DNA from: Bradyrhizobium sp. 149
GTDB lineage: Bacteria; Pseudomonadota; Alphaproteobacteria; Rhizobiales; Xanthobacteraceae
Direction of reading: 5' to 3'
NCBI RefSeq assembly: GCF_023073915.1
Contig: NZ_JADPKK010000022.1
Span: 2,046,001-2,110,000, forward strand
DNA: 64,000 nt
Shown here one piece after another: positions 43,840 through 52,701 of the stretch. Made by a program: the position numbers and the translations under genes. The notes under the pieces were generated by a model. The model saw only the letters and a program-made list of their open reading frames with translations. It was not told the DNA's origin and did not search any database. Every line of letters begins with the position of its first letter. Position 1 is the stretch's first letter.

Positions 43840-45678
43840 TCAAGCCACCGCCCGCGCCGGATACATCGCGTCGATCTCGACGGCATAGCGCTTGTTCACG
43901 AAGCCGCGCTTCAGCTTCATGGTCGGCGTCAGCTCCTCGTCCTCCGGAGTGAGCTGGCGTTCGATCAAATAGAATCTCTTGATGGTCTCGACGCGAGCGA
44001 AATTGGTATTGACCCCTTCGATCTCGCGCCAGATCAGGTCCTGGACCTCCGTCGCGCGGCACAGGCTGGCATAGTTGGTGAACGGGATGTCATGGTCCTG
44101 GGCGAATTTCTCGACATTTTCCTGGTCGATCATCACGAGGCAGGTGAGGTACGGCCGCTTGTCGCCGATCACCACGGCATCCGAGATGTAGGGCGAGAAT
44201 TTCAGCTGATTCTCGATCTCGGATGGCGTGATGTTCTTGCCGCCGGAGGTGATGATGATGTCCTTCATCCGGTCGGTGATGCGGACGAAGCCCTCATTGT
44301 CGATCGTGCCGACGTCGCCGGTATGCAGCCAACCGCGATGGTCGATCGTCTCAGCTGTCCTCTCCGGCTGGTTCAGATAGCCCATGAACAGGAAGTCGCC
44401 CTTGATCAGGATTTCCCCCTCGGGCGACAGCGCCACTTCGCCCCAGGACACCGCCTTGCCGACGGAGCCGAGCTTGATCCGCTCCGCCGGCATCATGGTG
44501 GCAACGCCGCAATTCTCGGTCTGGCCGTAGACCTCGTGGATATCAATGCCGAGCGCGAGAAACCAGCGGATCAGCTCCGGTGCGATCGGCGCCGCGCCGG
44601 TGAAGGCGACGCGGCAGCGGTCGAGCCCGATCATGCGGCGAATGTTGCGGAAGGCTAGCCGGTAAGCGATGCCGTTGGCGATGCGCAACGACAGCGGCGG
44701 GTCCTTCCCTTCGATCCTGCAATCGACCATGCGATAGCCGATGCCGATGGCACGGCGGTAGACCCATTGCTGGAACGGCGTCGCATCCTTCAGCGCTATT
44801 GTGATGGCGGAATAGAATTTTTCCCAGATGCGCGGCACCGCGAGGAAGATGGTCGGCTGCACCTCGCGCAGATTGTCCGGCACGGTCTCCGGACTCTCCG
44901 CAAAATTCATCACCGAGCCGAGCGCGACCGAGATGTAATAGCCGCCGATCCGTTCGGCGACGTGGCAGAGCGGCAGGAAGATCAGCCGGTCCTCGTTCTC
45001 GCGCCCCGGAATGAAATCGTTGGCGTGCCGCATCTGGTGCGTGACGCTGCGGTTGGCGTGCATGGCGCCCTTGGGCGGCCCCGTCGTGCCGGATGTATAG
45101 ACGAGGACCGCGAGATCGCTCGCGCTGCGGCTGCCGATCATCTCCTGCCACAGCGCTTCGCGGCCCGCCATGTGGTTGCGCCCAAGCGCGCGGAACTCGT
45201 CGAGCGACATCACCATATCGTCGGAGAAGCCGCTGAGGCCCTCCATGTCGAAGACGATGATCTTTTTCAGAGACGGACAGCGTGCGCGGCAGGCCAGGAT
45301 CTTGTCGAGCTGCTCCTCGTCCTCGGCGAAGATCACTCCTGTCCGGGAATCGTTGACGAGATATTCGACCTGGGATGAGGCATCGGTCGGATAGATGCCG
45401 GAGGAAACGCCGCCGGCGCACAGAATGCCCATGTCGGCATGGACCCACTCCGGCACGGCGTTGGCGATGATGGAAGCGACGTCGCCGGGCCTGAAGCCGA
45501 TGGCGTGCAGCGCGTAGGCGATCTCCCTCGAGATCGCCAGCCATTCGCGCCAGCTCGTCGGCTGCCAGATCCCGAACTTCTTCTCGCGTATAGCCGGCCT
45601 GTCGCCCCGCGTCTCCGCGGCGCGCAAAAAGCTTTTCGCGATCGTGTCAGCGACCGTCAGCACCGCCGGTCGGGCCAT
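43840..45678 (-). CDS. AMP-forming acyl-CoA ligase (long-chain type)
   Basis: I start at the ATG at 45678 (MARPAVLTVADTIAKSF), with GGGAGGAG upstream; the frame to 45756 adds a basic Pro-rich stretch. The 612-residue enzyme has the AMP-binding P-loop VYTSGTTGPPKGAMH (about 195-209), the A5-type motif EVYGQTENCG (about 399-408), GWLHTGDVG (about 465-473) and the hinge RMKDIIITSGGKNITPSEIE (about 483-502). It should make acyl-AMP and then acyl-CoA from a carboxylic acid. It lies inside the liv-type operon between livF and livK, so it likely traps the imported acid. Chain length or aromatic preference cannot be read here. Confidence 0.92.
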   Translation of the reverse strand: MARPAVLTVADTIAKSFLRAAETRGDRPAIREKKFGIWQPTSWREWLAISREIAYALHAIGFRPGDVASIIANAVPEWVHADMGILCAGGVSSGIYPTDASSQVEYLVNDSRTGVIFAEDEEQLDKILACRARCPSLKKIIVFDMEGLSGFSDDMVMSLDEFRALGRNHMAGREALWQEMIGSRSASDLAVLVYTSGTTGPPKGAMHANRSVTHQMRHANDFIPGRENEDRLIFLPLCHVAERIGGYYISVALGSVMNFAESPETVPDNLREVQPTIFLAVPRIWEKFYSAITIALKDATPFQQWVYRRAIGIGYRMVDCRIEGKDPPLSLRIANGIAYRLAFRNIRRMIGLDRCRVAFTGAAPIAPELIRWFLALGIDIHEVYGQTENCGVATMMPAERIKLGSVGKAVSWGEVALSPEGEILIKGDFLFMGYLNQPERTAETIDHRGWLHTGDVGTIDNEGFVRITDRMKDIIITSGGKNITPSEIENQLKFSPYISDAVVIGDKRPYLTCLVMIDQENVEKFAQDHDIPFTNYASLCRATEVQDLIWREIEGVNTNFARVETIKRFYLIERQLTPEDEELTPTMKLKRGFVNKRYAVEIDAMYPARAVA

Positions 45679-45768
45679 GCACGTCTCCTCCCTGTCGCGT
45701 TCCCCTCCGTTTGCCTGCCTTGGCGGCGGTCTATATGGGCGGATGGGCTCTGGCATTTAAGGCTTCCT

Positions 45769-46557
45769 CTAACGCCATGTCTTCTTCTTTTTCCAGCGCC
45801 GCTCGCCTCGTGCGCCCGCTTCCTTGGCGCCAAGGTAGAATTCCTGGATGTCCTGGGAATGCATCAAGCGGTCGCAGGTGTCGTTCATCACGATGCGGCC
45901 GATCTCCAGCACATAGCCGTAATGCGCCGTCTCCAGCGCCACCTTGGCGTTCTGCTCGACCAGCAGGATCGACATGCCCTGCTCCTCGTTGACCCGGCGG
46001 ATGATGGTGAAAATCTCCTTCACCAGGATCGGCGACAGCCCCAGCGAGGGCTCGTCGAGCAGCAACAGCGTCGGGCGGTTCATCAGTGCGCGGCCGATTG
46101 CGAGCATCTGCTGCTCGCCGCCGGAGAGCTGTCCGGCCGGTTGGTTGATGCGCTCCTTCAGCCGCGGGAAATAGCCGTAGACGCGCTCCAGATCTTCCGC
46201 AACGCCGTCACGATCCTTGCGCGGATAGGCGCCCATCATCAGGTTCTCGCGCACGGAGAGAAATGGAAACACCTCGCGTCCCTCCGGCACGTGGCTGAGG
46301 CCGAGCCGCACGATTCTGTCCGCCTCCATGCGCTGGATCGACTTGCCCATGAACTCAATGGCGCCCTTCTGCGGATCGAGAATGCCCGAGATCGTCTTCA
46401 GCACCGTGGTCTTGCCGGCGCCGTTGGCACCCAGCAGCGTGACGATGCGGCCGCGCGGCACTTCGAGCGAAATGCCGCGGATCGCCATGATCGGCCCGTA
46501 ATAGCTCTCGACATTGGAGAGTTTCAGGATGATGTCTGGTGTCACCACGGCATCCAT
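45769..46557 (-). CDS. livF: Branched-chain-type ABC ATPase LivF
   Basis: I start at the ATG at 46557 (MDAVVTPDIILKLSNVES); GGGAGC lies 8 bases upstream and the livG stop is 4 bases before it. The 262-residue ATPase has Walker A GANGAGKTT, signature LSGGEQQMLAIGRAL and Walker B LLLLDEPSLGLSP. The Pro-rich LGLSP and the EQNAKVALE stretch are typical of LivF. The C-terminal tail is unusually Lys/Arg-rich (ERRWKKKKTWR). Confidence 0.92.
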   Translation of the reverse strand: MDAVVTPDIILKLSNVESYYGPIMAIRGISLEVPRGRIVTLLGANGAGKTTVLKTISGILDPQKGAIEFMGKSIQRMEADRIVRLGLSHVPEGREVFPFLSVRENLMMGAYPRKDRDGVAEDLERVYGYFPRLKERINQPAGQLSGGEQQMLAIGRALMNRPTLLLLDEPSLGLSPILVKEIFTIIRRVNEEQGMSILLVEQNAKVALETAHYGYVLEIGRIVMNDTCDRLMHSQDIQEFYLGAKEAGARGERRWKKKKTWR

Positions 46558-46561
46558 CGTG

Positions 46562-47320
46562 TCAGGCTCCCAGATACGCGGCGACGACATCGGGGTGCTG
46601 CTGCACTTCGGCGGGCGAGCCCATCGCCAACACTCGGCCGTAGTTGAGCGCGATGACGCGGTCGGAGACCCGGTTGACCAGCGACATGTCGTGCTCGACC
46701 ATGAGCACGGTGACGCCGAGCTCGCTCCTCAGGTCGCGGATCCAGAACGACATGTCGCCGGTCTCCTCCACGTTGAGGCCGGAGGACGGCTCGTCGAGCA
46801 GGATCAGCTTCGGCTCCGAGCACAGCGCACGCGCCAGCTCGATCACCTTGCGCACGCCGTAAGGCAGACCCGAGATCAGCTTGTCGCGGTAGGGCTCGAG
46901 ATCGAGGAATTCGATGACCTGCTCGACCCTGCGGCGATGAACCTTCTCGCCGGCGCGTACGCTCGGCAGGAACAACAGCTCCTGCCAAAGCTGCGTGGTC
47001 GAATGTCGGTGGCGGCCGACCAACAGGTTCGACAGCACAGACGCATTCTCGAACAGCTCGATGTTCTGGAAAGTGCGGGCGATGCCGAGCCTTGCGATGT
47101 CATAGGGCGGCTGCTCCGTGATGTCCTGGTCCTCGAAGAAGATGCGACCCGAGGTCGGCCGGTAGATCCGCGAAATCAGGTTGAAAATCGAGCTCTTGCC
47201 GGCGCCGTTGGGCCCGATGATCGAGAGGATCTCGCCCTTTTCGACCGCGAACGACACCGCATCGACGGCCTTCAGCCCGCCGAAATGCAGCGACAAACTC
47301 TCGGCGCGAAAATAGCTCAT
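46562..47320 (-). CDS. livG: Branched-chain-type ABC ATPase LivG
   Basis: I start at the ATG at 47320 (MSYFRAESLSLHFGGLKAV), which overlaps the livM stop by four bases (ATGA); the longer frame to 48043 is shadow. The 252-residue ATPase has Walker A GPNGAGKSS, the LivG-specific IARTFQNIELF loop, Walker B LILLDEPSSGLN and switch VEHDM. The expected LSGGQ motif reads LPYGVRKVIELARAL, the form normal for many LivG proteins. Confidence 0.92.
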   Translation of the reverse strand: MSYFRAESLSLHFGGLKAVDAVSFAVEKGEILSIIGPNGAGKSSIFNLISRIYRPTSGRIFFEDQDITEQPPYDIARLGIARTFQNIELFENASVLSNLLVGRHRHSTTQLWQELLFLPSVRAGEKVHRRRVEQVIEFLDLEPYRDKLISGLPYGVRKVIELARALCSEPKLILLDEPSSGLNVEETGDMSFWIRDLRSELGVTVLMVEHDMSLVNRVSDRVIALNYGRVLAMGSPAEVQQHPDVVAAYLGA

Positions 47321-48468
47321 CGGTTCCGCTCCGACTTCACGTAGATCTTCTGCCGCTTGAAGGTGGCACGCTTGTAGAGCGGGAACAGCTGGAAGAAGAG
47401 CTTTATCTTGAGCCAGCGGCCGTAAAGCCCGAGCGGCTCGAACAGCACGAACAATACGATGATGATGCCGTAGATCGCGCCTTTCAGGCCGTTGAGCGAG
47501 GCAAAGGTCGCGACCTTGGACTGGACATTGGCCGCGGCTTGCGTGCCCGCTCCGAACGTCGCGGCAATGCCGGCGATGATGCCGGGCATGTCGTCCTTGA
47601 GGTAAGTGAGGAAGGGATCGATCATCACGATGAAGATCGCTCCCAGCACCGCGCCGTGCAGGCTGAAGGCACCGCCGATCAGGATCACGATAATGAACTC
47701 GATCGAGAGCTGGAGCGTGAACATCTCCGGCGAGATGAAGGAGAGCTTGTGCGCGAACAAGACGCCGGCAAAGCCGGTGATCGCCGCGGAGATCGCAAAC
47801 GATTTGACTTTGTAGAGTGCGACATTGACGCCCATGCTGCGCGCCGCAGTCTCGCTGTCGCGGATCGCGACGAAGGCGCGCCCGGTCGGCGAACGCAGTA
47901 AATTGAGCGTGCCGACGATGGTCAGCACCAGCACGGCGAGGCAGAGGAAATAGAAAGTCGGGCTGTCGCGCGAGACTGCGACCCCAAACAGCGACACCGC
48001 CTTGATCCGCATGCCCTCGTTGCCGTTGGTGACGCTCTCCCAACGCGCCAGGATCTCCTCGACGATGAAGGCGAAGGAGATGGTGGCGATGACGAGATAG
48101 ATGCCTTGCAGCCGCAGCGCGGGGAAGCCGACCAGCGCACCGATCAGCCCGGTCAGGAGCCCGGCGGCGAGAAAGTAGACCGGGAACGGCACACCATATT
48201 TCTGCAGATAGGCCGCCGTATACGCGCCGATCGCGAGAAACGCCGCATGCCCGAGCGAGGCCTGCCCGGTGAAGCCTGTCAAGATCAGCAGCGCCACGCC
48301 GACGGTCGCATAGATGCAGACGAAGACGAGCTGGCTCATCACATAGCTGGAGAGCACATAGGGCGCGATCAGCAGCACGGCCAGCAGAAGACCGTACGAG
48401 ACGAAATAGCCCGAATGCGGAAACAGCCTGATGTCGTCTTCATAGTCGGTCTTGAACAGGAAGCGCAT
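47317..48468 (-). CDS. livM: Branched-chain-type ABC permease LivM
   Basis: I start at the ATG at 48468 (MRFLFKTDYEDD), 5 bases past the livH stop, with AAGAAGG about 10 bases upstream; a TTG three codons earlier sits too close to it. The 383-residue permease has about nine membrane segments and the LivM core LILTGFTGQASLGHAAFLAIGAY (about 62-84) and AIRDSETAARSMGVNVALYKVKSFAISA (about 200-227). The C-terminus is extended by a basic tail of about 35 residues. Confidence 0.92.
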   Translation of the reverse strand: MRFLFKTDYEDDIRLFPHSGYFVSYGLLLAVLLIAPYVLSSYVMSQLVFVCIYATVGVALLILTGFTGQASLGHAAFLAIGAYTAAYLQKYGVPFPVYFLAAGLLTGLIGALVGFPALRLQGIYLVIATISFAFIVEEILARWESVTNGNEGMRIKAVSLFGVAVSRDSPTFYFLCLAVLVLTIVGTLNLLRSPTGRAFVAIRDSETAARSMGVNVALYKVKSFAISAAITGFAGVLFAHKLSFISPEMFTLQLSIEFIIVILIGGAFSLHGAVLGAIFIVMIDPFLTYLKDDMPGIIAGIAATFGAGTQAAANVQSKVATFASLNGLKGAIYGIIIVLFVLFEPLGLYGRWLKIKLFFQLFPLYKRATFKRQKIYVKSERNR

Positions 48469-48473
48469 GGCGT

Positions 48474-49349
48474 TCAAACCTTCTTGCGGACGTGAAGGCC
48501 GAACAGGCCTTCGGGCTTGAGCAAGAGCACGGCGAGCAGCACGATGTATGGCGCGACGTCCTTCCAGCCCTCGGCCAGATAGAAGCCGGCCATGCTCTCG
48601 ATGACGCCGATCAGGACGCCGCCAACGACGGCACCGGGGATCGAGCCGAAGCCGCCGAGCACGGCGGCCGGAAACGCCTTCAGGCCAAGCACCAGACCGA
48701 CATTGGAATGGATGAAGGTGATCGGTGCCAGCAGCACGCCGGCGCAGGTCGCAACCGCCGCGCTGATCGCCCAGACGATCGACACGACGCGCTTGACCGG
48801 GATGCCCATGTAATAGGCCGCCAGCATGTTCTCGGAACTGGCGCGCATCGCGGTGCCGAGCGTGGTCTTGTTGAAGAACAGCCAGAGCAGCGTGCAGAGG
48901 ATGGCCGTCGCCGCGATCACCGAGAGCTTGTCATCGGCGAGCACCAGCGAACCAATACGCAGCACGCCCTGGCTGAACGGCGTGTCGATCTTGAAATCGT
49001 CGGTGCCCCAAATCATGCCGGAGACCGAGCGCAGGAAATAGCCCAGGCCGATGGTGGCCATGATGATGGAGAACTGCGGATAGCCGAGGATCGGCCGCAC
49101 CACCACGCGCTCGGCCAGCATGCCGAACAGCGCCATCGCCGCCACCGCGCCGGCAAAGCCGATCCAGTAGTTCAGGCCCATCATGCCGATGAAGGTGAAG
49201 GCGAAGAAGCCGCCCAGCATCATCAAATCGCCCTGGGCGAAATTGACGACCTCGGTGGCCTTGTAGACGAGCACGAAGCCGAGCGCGATCAGGCCGTAGA
49301 CGCAGCCGAGCGCAACACCGCTGACCAGCTGCTGAACGAAATCCAGCAT
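48474..49349 (-). CDS. livH: Branched-chain-type ABC permease LivH
   Basis: I start at the ATG at 49349 (MLDFVQQLVSGVALGCVYGL), with AGGAGGAG upstream; the longer frame to 49481 adds non-membrane residues. The 291-residue permease has about eight membrane segments and the LivH landmarks GLIALGFVLVYKATEVVNFAQGD (about 19-41) and TTLGTAMRASSENMLAAYYMGI (about 169-190). It opens the operon livH-M-G-F-ligase-livK. Confidence 0.93.
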   Translation of the reverse strand: MLDFVQQLVSGVALGCVYGLIALGFVLVYKATEVVNFAQGDLMMLGGFFAFTFIGMMGLNYWIGFAGAVAAMALFGMLAERVVVRPILGYPQFSIIMATIGLGYFLRSVSGMIWGTDDFKIDTPFSQGVLRIGSLVLADDKLSVIAATAILCTLLWLFFNKTTLGTAMRASSENMLAAYYMGIPVKRVVSIVWAISAAVATCAGVLLAPITFIHSNVGLVLGLKAFPAAVLGGFGSIPGAVVGGVLIGVIESMAGFYLAEGWKDVAPYIVLLAVLLLKPEGLFGLHVRKKV

Positions 49350-49625
49350 CGCCGCGAACTCCTCCTGATACAGCCGGTGGTTCTTCTGACCGCCTTGCCG
49401 CATCTTGTGTTCAGTCGCTACGCAGTCGTGTCGCTGCGTTCGCGCCATTCGTCCCGTCGCCAATTCAGCCTGAACCGCCAAGCGCTGTCAACAAACGGTG
49501 ACTTGTAAGGGTGACTTGCCTTTAGTCCAATCCGGATGACGGAATTTGCGGCAGCGCGATTCACGGTGCCGAAACATCTTCGGGTCATGGTCGCGAGCGA
49601 TGCAAAACCGCAAGGTGTGGCCGTC

Positions 49626-50375
49626 ATGAAGCCGAACGACTGGGCGCTCGAAGTCCTGGGGTTAACGAAGCGTTTTGACCGTCTGGCGGTCGATCGCCTC
49701 GATCTCACCATCCATGCCGGCGAATTCTATGCGCTGGTCGGCCCTAACGGCGCCGGCAAGACCACCACTTTGCGCATGGTTGCAGGCCTTTTGCGGCCCG
49801 ATGCCGGCGCGGTCTCGATCTTCGGCACCGATGCGCTCCAAAACCCCGTCGCCGCCAAGCAGGTGATGGCGTGGGTCTCCGACGAGCCCATGATCTATGA
49901 CAAGCTCACGCCGCTCGAATATCTCGAATTCGTCGCCGGCCTGTGGGGTATCACACCATCGGTCTCGGAACCGGTCGCTGCGGGGCTCCTGAACTCGCTC
50001 GGGCTCGAGCCGCACCGGCACGAACGCTGCGAGGGCTTTTCCAAGGGCATGCGCCAGAAGGTCGCTCTCGCCGGCGCACTGGTGCACGATCCCCGCCTCA
50101 TCATTCTGGACGAACCGCTGACCGGACTGGACGCCGTCTCCGCCCGCCACGTGAAGGGATTGCTGAGCGATCGCGTCCGCGCCGGCTGCACCGTCATCAT
50201 GACCACGCATATCCTCGAGGTCGCCGAACGCATGGCCGACCGCATCGGCGTGATCGCAGCCGGGCGCCTGGTTGCCGAGGGCACGCTGACCGAGCTGCGC
50301 CAGCAGAACGGCCATGCCGACACCAGCCTTGAAGATCTCTTCATCGCGCTAGTGACGCTTCCGGAAGCCGCATGA
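49626..50375 (+). CDS. ABC-2-type exporter ATPase
   Basis: I choose the ATG at 49626 (MKPNDWALEVLGLTKRF), where the ATPase domain starts; earlier ATGs at 49536 and 49587 are possible. The 249-residue ATPase has Walker A GPNGAGKTTT (about 40-49), signature FSKGMRQKVALAGAL (about 139-153; Lys instead of the second Gly), Walker B LIILDEPLTGLD and switch TTHIL. It resembles CcmA/NatA-type ATPases. Its stop overlaps the membrane gene by four bases (ATGA at 50372). Confidence 0.9.
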   Translation: MKPNDWALEVLGLTKRFDRLAVDRLDLTIHAGEFYALVGPNGAGKTTTLRMVAGLLRPDAGAVSIFGTDALQNPVAAKQVMAWVSDEPMIYDKLTPLEYLEFVAGLWGITPSVSEPVAAGLLNSLGLEPHRHERCEGFSKGMRQKVALAGALVHDPRLIILDEPLTGLDAVSARHVKGLLSDRVRAGCTVIMTTHILEVAERMADRIGVIAAGRLVAEGTLTELRQQNGHADTSLEDLFIALVTLPEAA

Positions 50376-51898
50376 GCTCGGCCACCGCGCTCTCCTGGTT
50401 CGCCCGCCACGAACTCCGGCTCGCCTGGCGCGAATGGCTCGCCATGATGACCGGCGGGCGGCGCAAACGGGCGCGGACGGCAGTCGTCGGCCTGCTGTTC
50501 TTCGCAGCGCTGCTGCACGTGCCGGCCTGGGCGGTGATCGGCCGCTTCGCCGACCTGCAATTGCCGCTCGACAAATCCTCGCTGATCGTGATCTCGGCGA
50601 CGATTTTTCTCGCCTGGACGTTGATGCTGTCGCAGGCGATCGAATCGGTGACGCGGGTATTTTACGCACGCGCCGATCTCGATCTCATCATGTCCTCGCC
50701 CGCGACGCTGGCCAATCTGTTCTCAGTGCGCATCGCCGCAATCGCGCTCACCGTCACGGTGATGGCGCTGTTGTTCTCGACGCCCTTCATCGACGTGCTG
50801 GTGTTCGGGGGCGGCGCGCGCTGGCTTGCAGCGTTCGGGGTCGTCGTCGCCATGGGCCCGTCGGCCGCAGCGATCGCGATCGGCGTCACCATCCTGCTGT
50901 TCCGCCTGATCGGCCCGGCGAGGACACGGTTCGTCGCCCAGATCCTCGCCGCGATCATCGGCGCCGGCTTCGTGATCGCGCTCCAGGTCGCGGCGATCAT
51001 GTCCTACGGCACGCTGTCGCGCTTCACCATCCTGACCTCGGGCACCTTGGCCGCCTACGCGCCCGATACCGACAGCATCTGGTGGTGGCCGGCGCGGGCG
51101 ACGATGGGGGACGCCGAAGCGCTGCTGCTGTTTCTGGCGCTCGGGCTCGTGCTGCTCGGAAGCGTCATGGCGATCTTCTCGGGCCGCTTTGCAGACACCG
51201 CGATCGATGCCGCCGCCTATGCCGCGTCCGGCCGCCGAAGGGCGATGCAGCGCCCGTTCCGCGGCGGATCGCGGCAGCGGGCGCTGCGGCGCAAGGAATT
51301 TTCGCTGCTCTGGCGCGATCCCTGGCTGATCTCGCAGACGCTGATGCAGCTGCTCTATCTTGTGCCGCCGGCGCTGCTGCTCTGGCGCAACTTTGCCGAC
51401 AGCTCCGCGGCGCTGACGCTGATCACGCCGGTCATCGTCATGGCCGCGGGACAACTCGCCGGCGGGCTTGCCTGGCTGACGATCTCGGGCGAGGACGCGC
51501 CCGATCTGGTTGCGACCGCGCCGCTGACTCCGTCCAGCGTCACCCGCGCAAAAATCGAGGTGGTGCTGATCGCGATTGCCGTCATCTTCTGCCCGCTGAT
51601 CGCAGCGCTCGCTTTCGCCTCGCCGCTCCAGGCCGCGGTCAGCGCAGGTGCGGTCATCGTCAGCGCGGCCTCCGCGACCGCGATCCAGCTCTGGTTCCGA
51701 GTGCAGGCCCGGCGCAGCCAATTCCGCCGCCGGCAGACCTCGTCGCGGCTTGCGACCTTCGCCGAGGCGTTCTCCTCGATCGGCTGGGCTGCCAGCGCCG
51801 CGCTGGTGCTCACGCTGCCCATCGTCGGCCTCATCAGCGGCCTGATCACCGCGGGCCTTGTGGCCGTGACCTGGAAGTTCAGCCCAAGGCGCGAGTAA
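50372..51898 (+). CDS. ABC-2-type exporter membrane protein
   Basis: The 508-residue protein has about twelve hydrophobic segments, a basic N-terminal tail (GGRRKRAR) and a central basic loop (RRRAMQRPFRGGSRQRALRRKEF, about 288-310) splitting two halves, the layout of large fused ABC-2 permeases. It pairs with the ATPase gene that overlaps it. The substrate is unknown; export of a lipid, drug or peptide is possible. Confidence 0.87.
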   Translation: MSSATALSWFARHELRLAWREWLAMMTGGRRKRARTAVVGLLFFAALLHVPAWAVIGRFADLQLPLDKSSLIVISATIFLAWTLMLSQAIESVTRVFYARADLDLIMSSPATLANLFSVRIAAIALTVTVMALLFSTPFIDVLVFGGGARWLAAFGVVVAMGPSAAAIAIGVTILLFRLIGPARTRFVAQILAAIIGAGFVIALQVAAIMSYGTLSRFTILTSGTLAAYAPDTDSIWWWPARATMGDAEALLLFLALGLVLLGSVMAIFSGRFADTAIDAAAYAASGRRRAMQRPFRGGSRQRALRRKEFSLLWRDPWLISQTLMQLLYLVPPALLLWRNFADSSAALTLITPVIVMAAGQLAGGLAWLTISGEDAPDLVATAPLTPSSVTRAKIEVVLIAIAVIFCPLIAALAFASPLQAAVSAGAVIVSAASATAIQLWFRVQARRSQFRRRQTSSRLATFAEAFSSIGWAASAALVLTLPIVGLISGLITAGLVAVTWKFSPRRE

Positions 51899-51932
51899 TA
51901 GAAGGCGTAAGTGAAGGCTGCCTCCCTTGTAA

Positions 51933-51952
51933 GTAAGGATAAATTGCCTTAC
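51933..51952. promoter_or_regulatory. Candidate operator of the toxin-antitoxin pair
   Basis: GTAAGG (51933-51938) and CCTTAC (51947-51952) form a perfect inverted repeat with an eight-base AT-rich spacer, 31 bases before the antitoxin ATG. AbrB-type antitoxins usually bind such dyads to repress their own operon. Confidence 0.5.
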
Positions 51953-51983
51953 CTATCAAAGATCTCAAGAATTGAGGGAACCC

Positions 51984-52238
51984 ATGAGCACGCTCACCGT
52001 CACGGCAAAGGGGCAGGTTACGCTGCGGAAAGACCTCCTGGAGCACCTTGGTGTGCATCCGGGCGACAAGATCTCGATAGAAAAGCTTCCCGGGGGGCGA
52101 GTTGAGGTGAAAGCAGTTCGGCCCACCGGAAAGATTTCGGATGCCTTCGGCTTCCTGAAAGGAAAAACGAACGGTCGATCGCTGTCGGTCGAAGAGATGA
52201 ACGAGATCATAGCTGACGGCTGGGCCGGCAAGCGATGA
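51984..52238 (+). CDS. AbrB-family antitoxin (VapB-like)
   Basis: I start at the ATG at 51984 (MSTLTVTAKGQVTLRKDLL) with GAGGGA 4 bases upstream. The 84-residue protein has an N-terminal swapped-hairpin DNA-binding fold: VTAKGQVTLRKDLLEHLGVHPGDK (about 5-28). The C-terminal segment (LSVEEMNEIIADGWAGKR) would wrap the toxin. The stop overlaps the toxin ATG by four bases. Confidence 0.9.
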   Translation: MSTLTVTAKGQVTLRKDLLEHLGVHPGDKISIEKLPGGRVEVKAVRPTGKISDAFGFLKGKTNGRSLSVEEMNEIIADGWAGKR

Positions 52239-52630
52239 AGATAACACCCGACACCAATGTCCTGGTACGGGTTCTGGTCGGGGATGATGCCGAACAAAGC
52301 AAAGCGGCCGCAGCCGTTCTCAAGAAAGCAGACGTAGTAGCCATCTCGATCTCCGCACTGTGCGAGCTGGCCTGGGTCCTCTCACGAGGCTACAAAACAT
52401 CTGCTGAGAATATCGCGGCGTCCATCCGGCACTTCATCAATGCCTCCAATGTGGTCGTCAACCGGCCTTTAGCGGAGGCTGGGTTGGCACTCCTCGATGC
52501 TGGCGGCGATTTTGCCGATGGTGTCATTGCTCATGAGGGTTATTGGCTCGGCGCCGAGACCTTCGTTTCATTCGATAAAAAGGCCGTGAAGCTAGTAGAG
52601 GCAAGCGGCGGAATGGCGCGGCTGCCGTAG
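52235..52630 (+). CDS. PIN-domain toxin (VapC-like ribonuclease)
   Basis: The 131-residue PIN-domain protein has the acidic residues of the active site: Asp6 (TPDTNVLV), Glu44 (LCELAW), Asp95 (GDFADGVI) and the Asp in FVSFDKKA. It should be a magnesium-dependent endoribonuclease kept inactive by the AbrB-type partner encoded just before it. GC and codon use are more AT-rich than the neighbours, consistent with transfer. Confidence 0.9.
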   Translation: MKITPDTNVLVRVLVGDDAEQSKAAAAVLKKADVVAISISALCELAWVLSRGYKTSAENIAASIRHFINASNVVVNRPLAEAGLALLDAGGDFADGVIAHEGYWLGAETFVSFDKKAVKLVEASGGMARLP

Positions 52631-52701
52631 CGACGCATGACGTCGTGCAAATTCGACGATACACTCTTCGGATCGCCGGATGTGCAACGGATGATCGCGT
52701 T

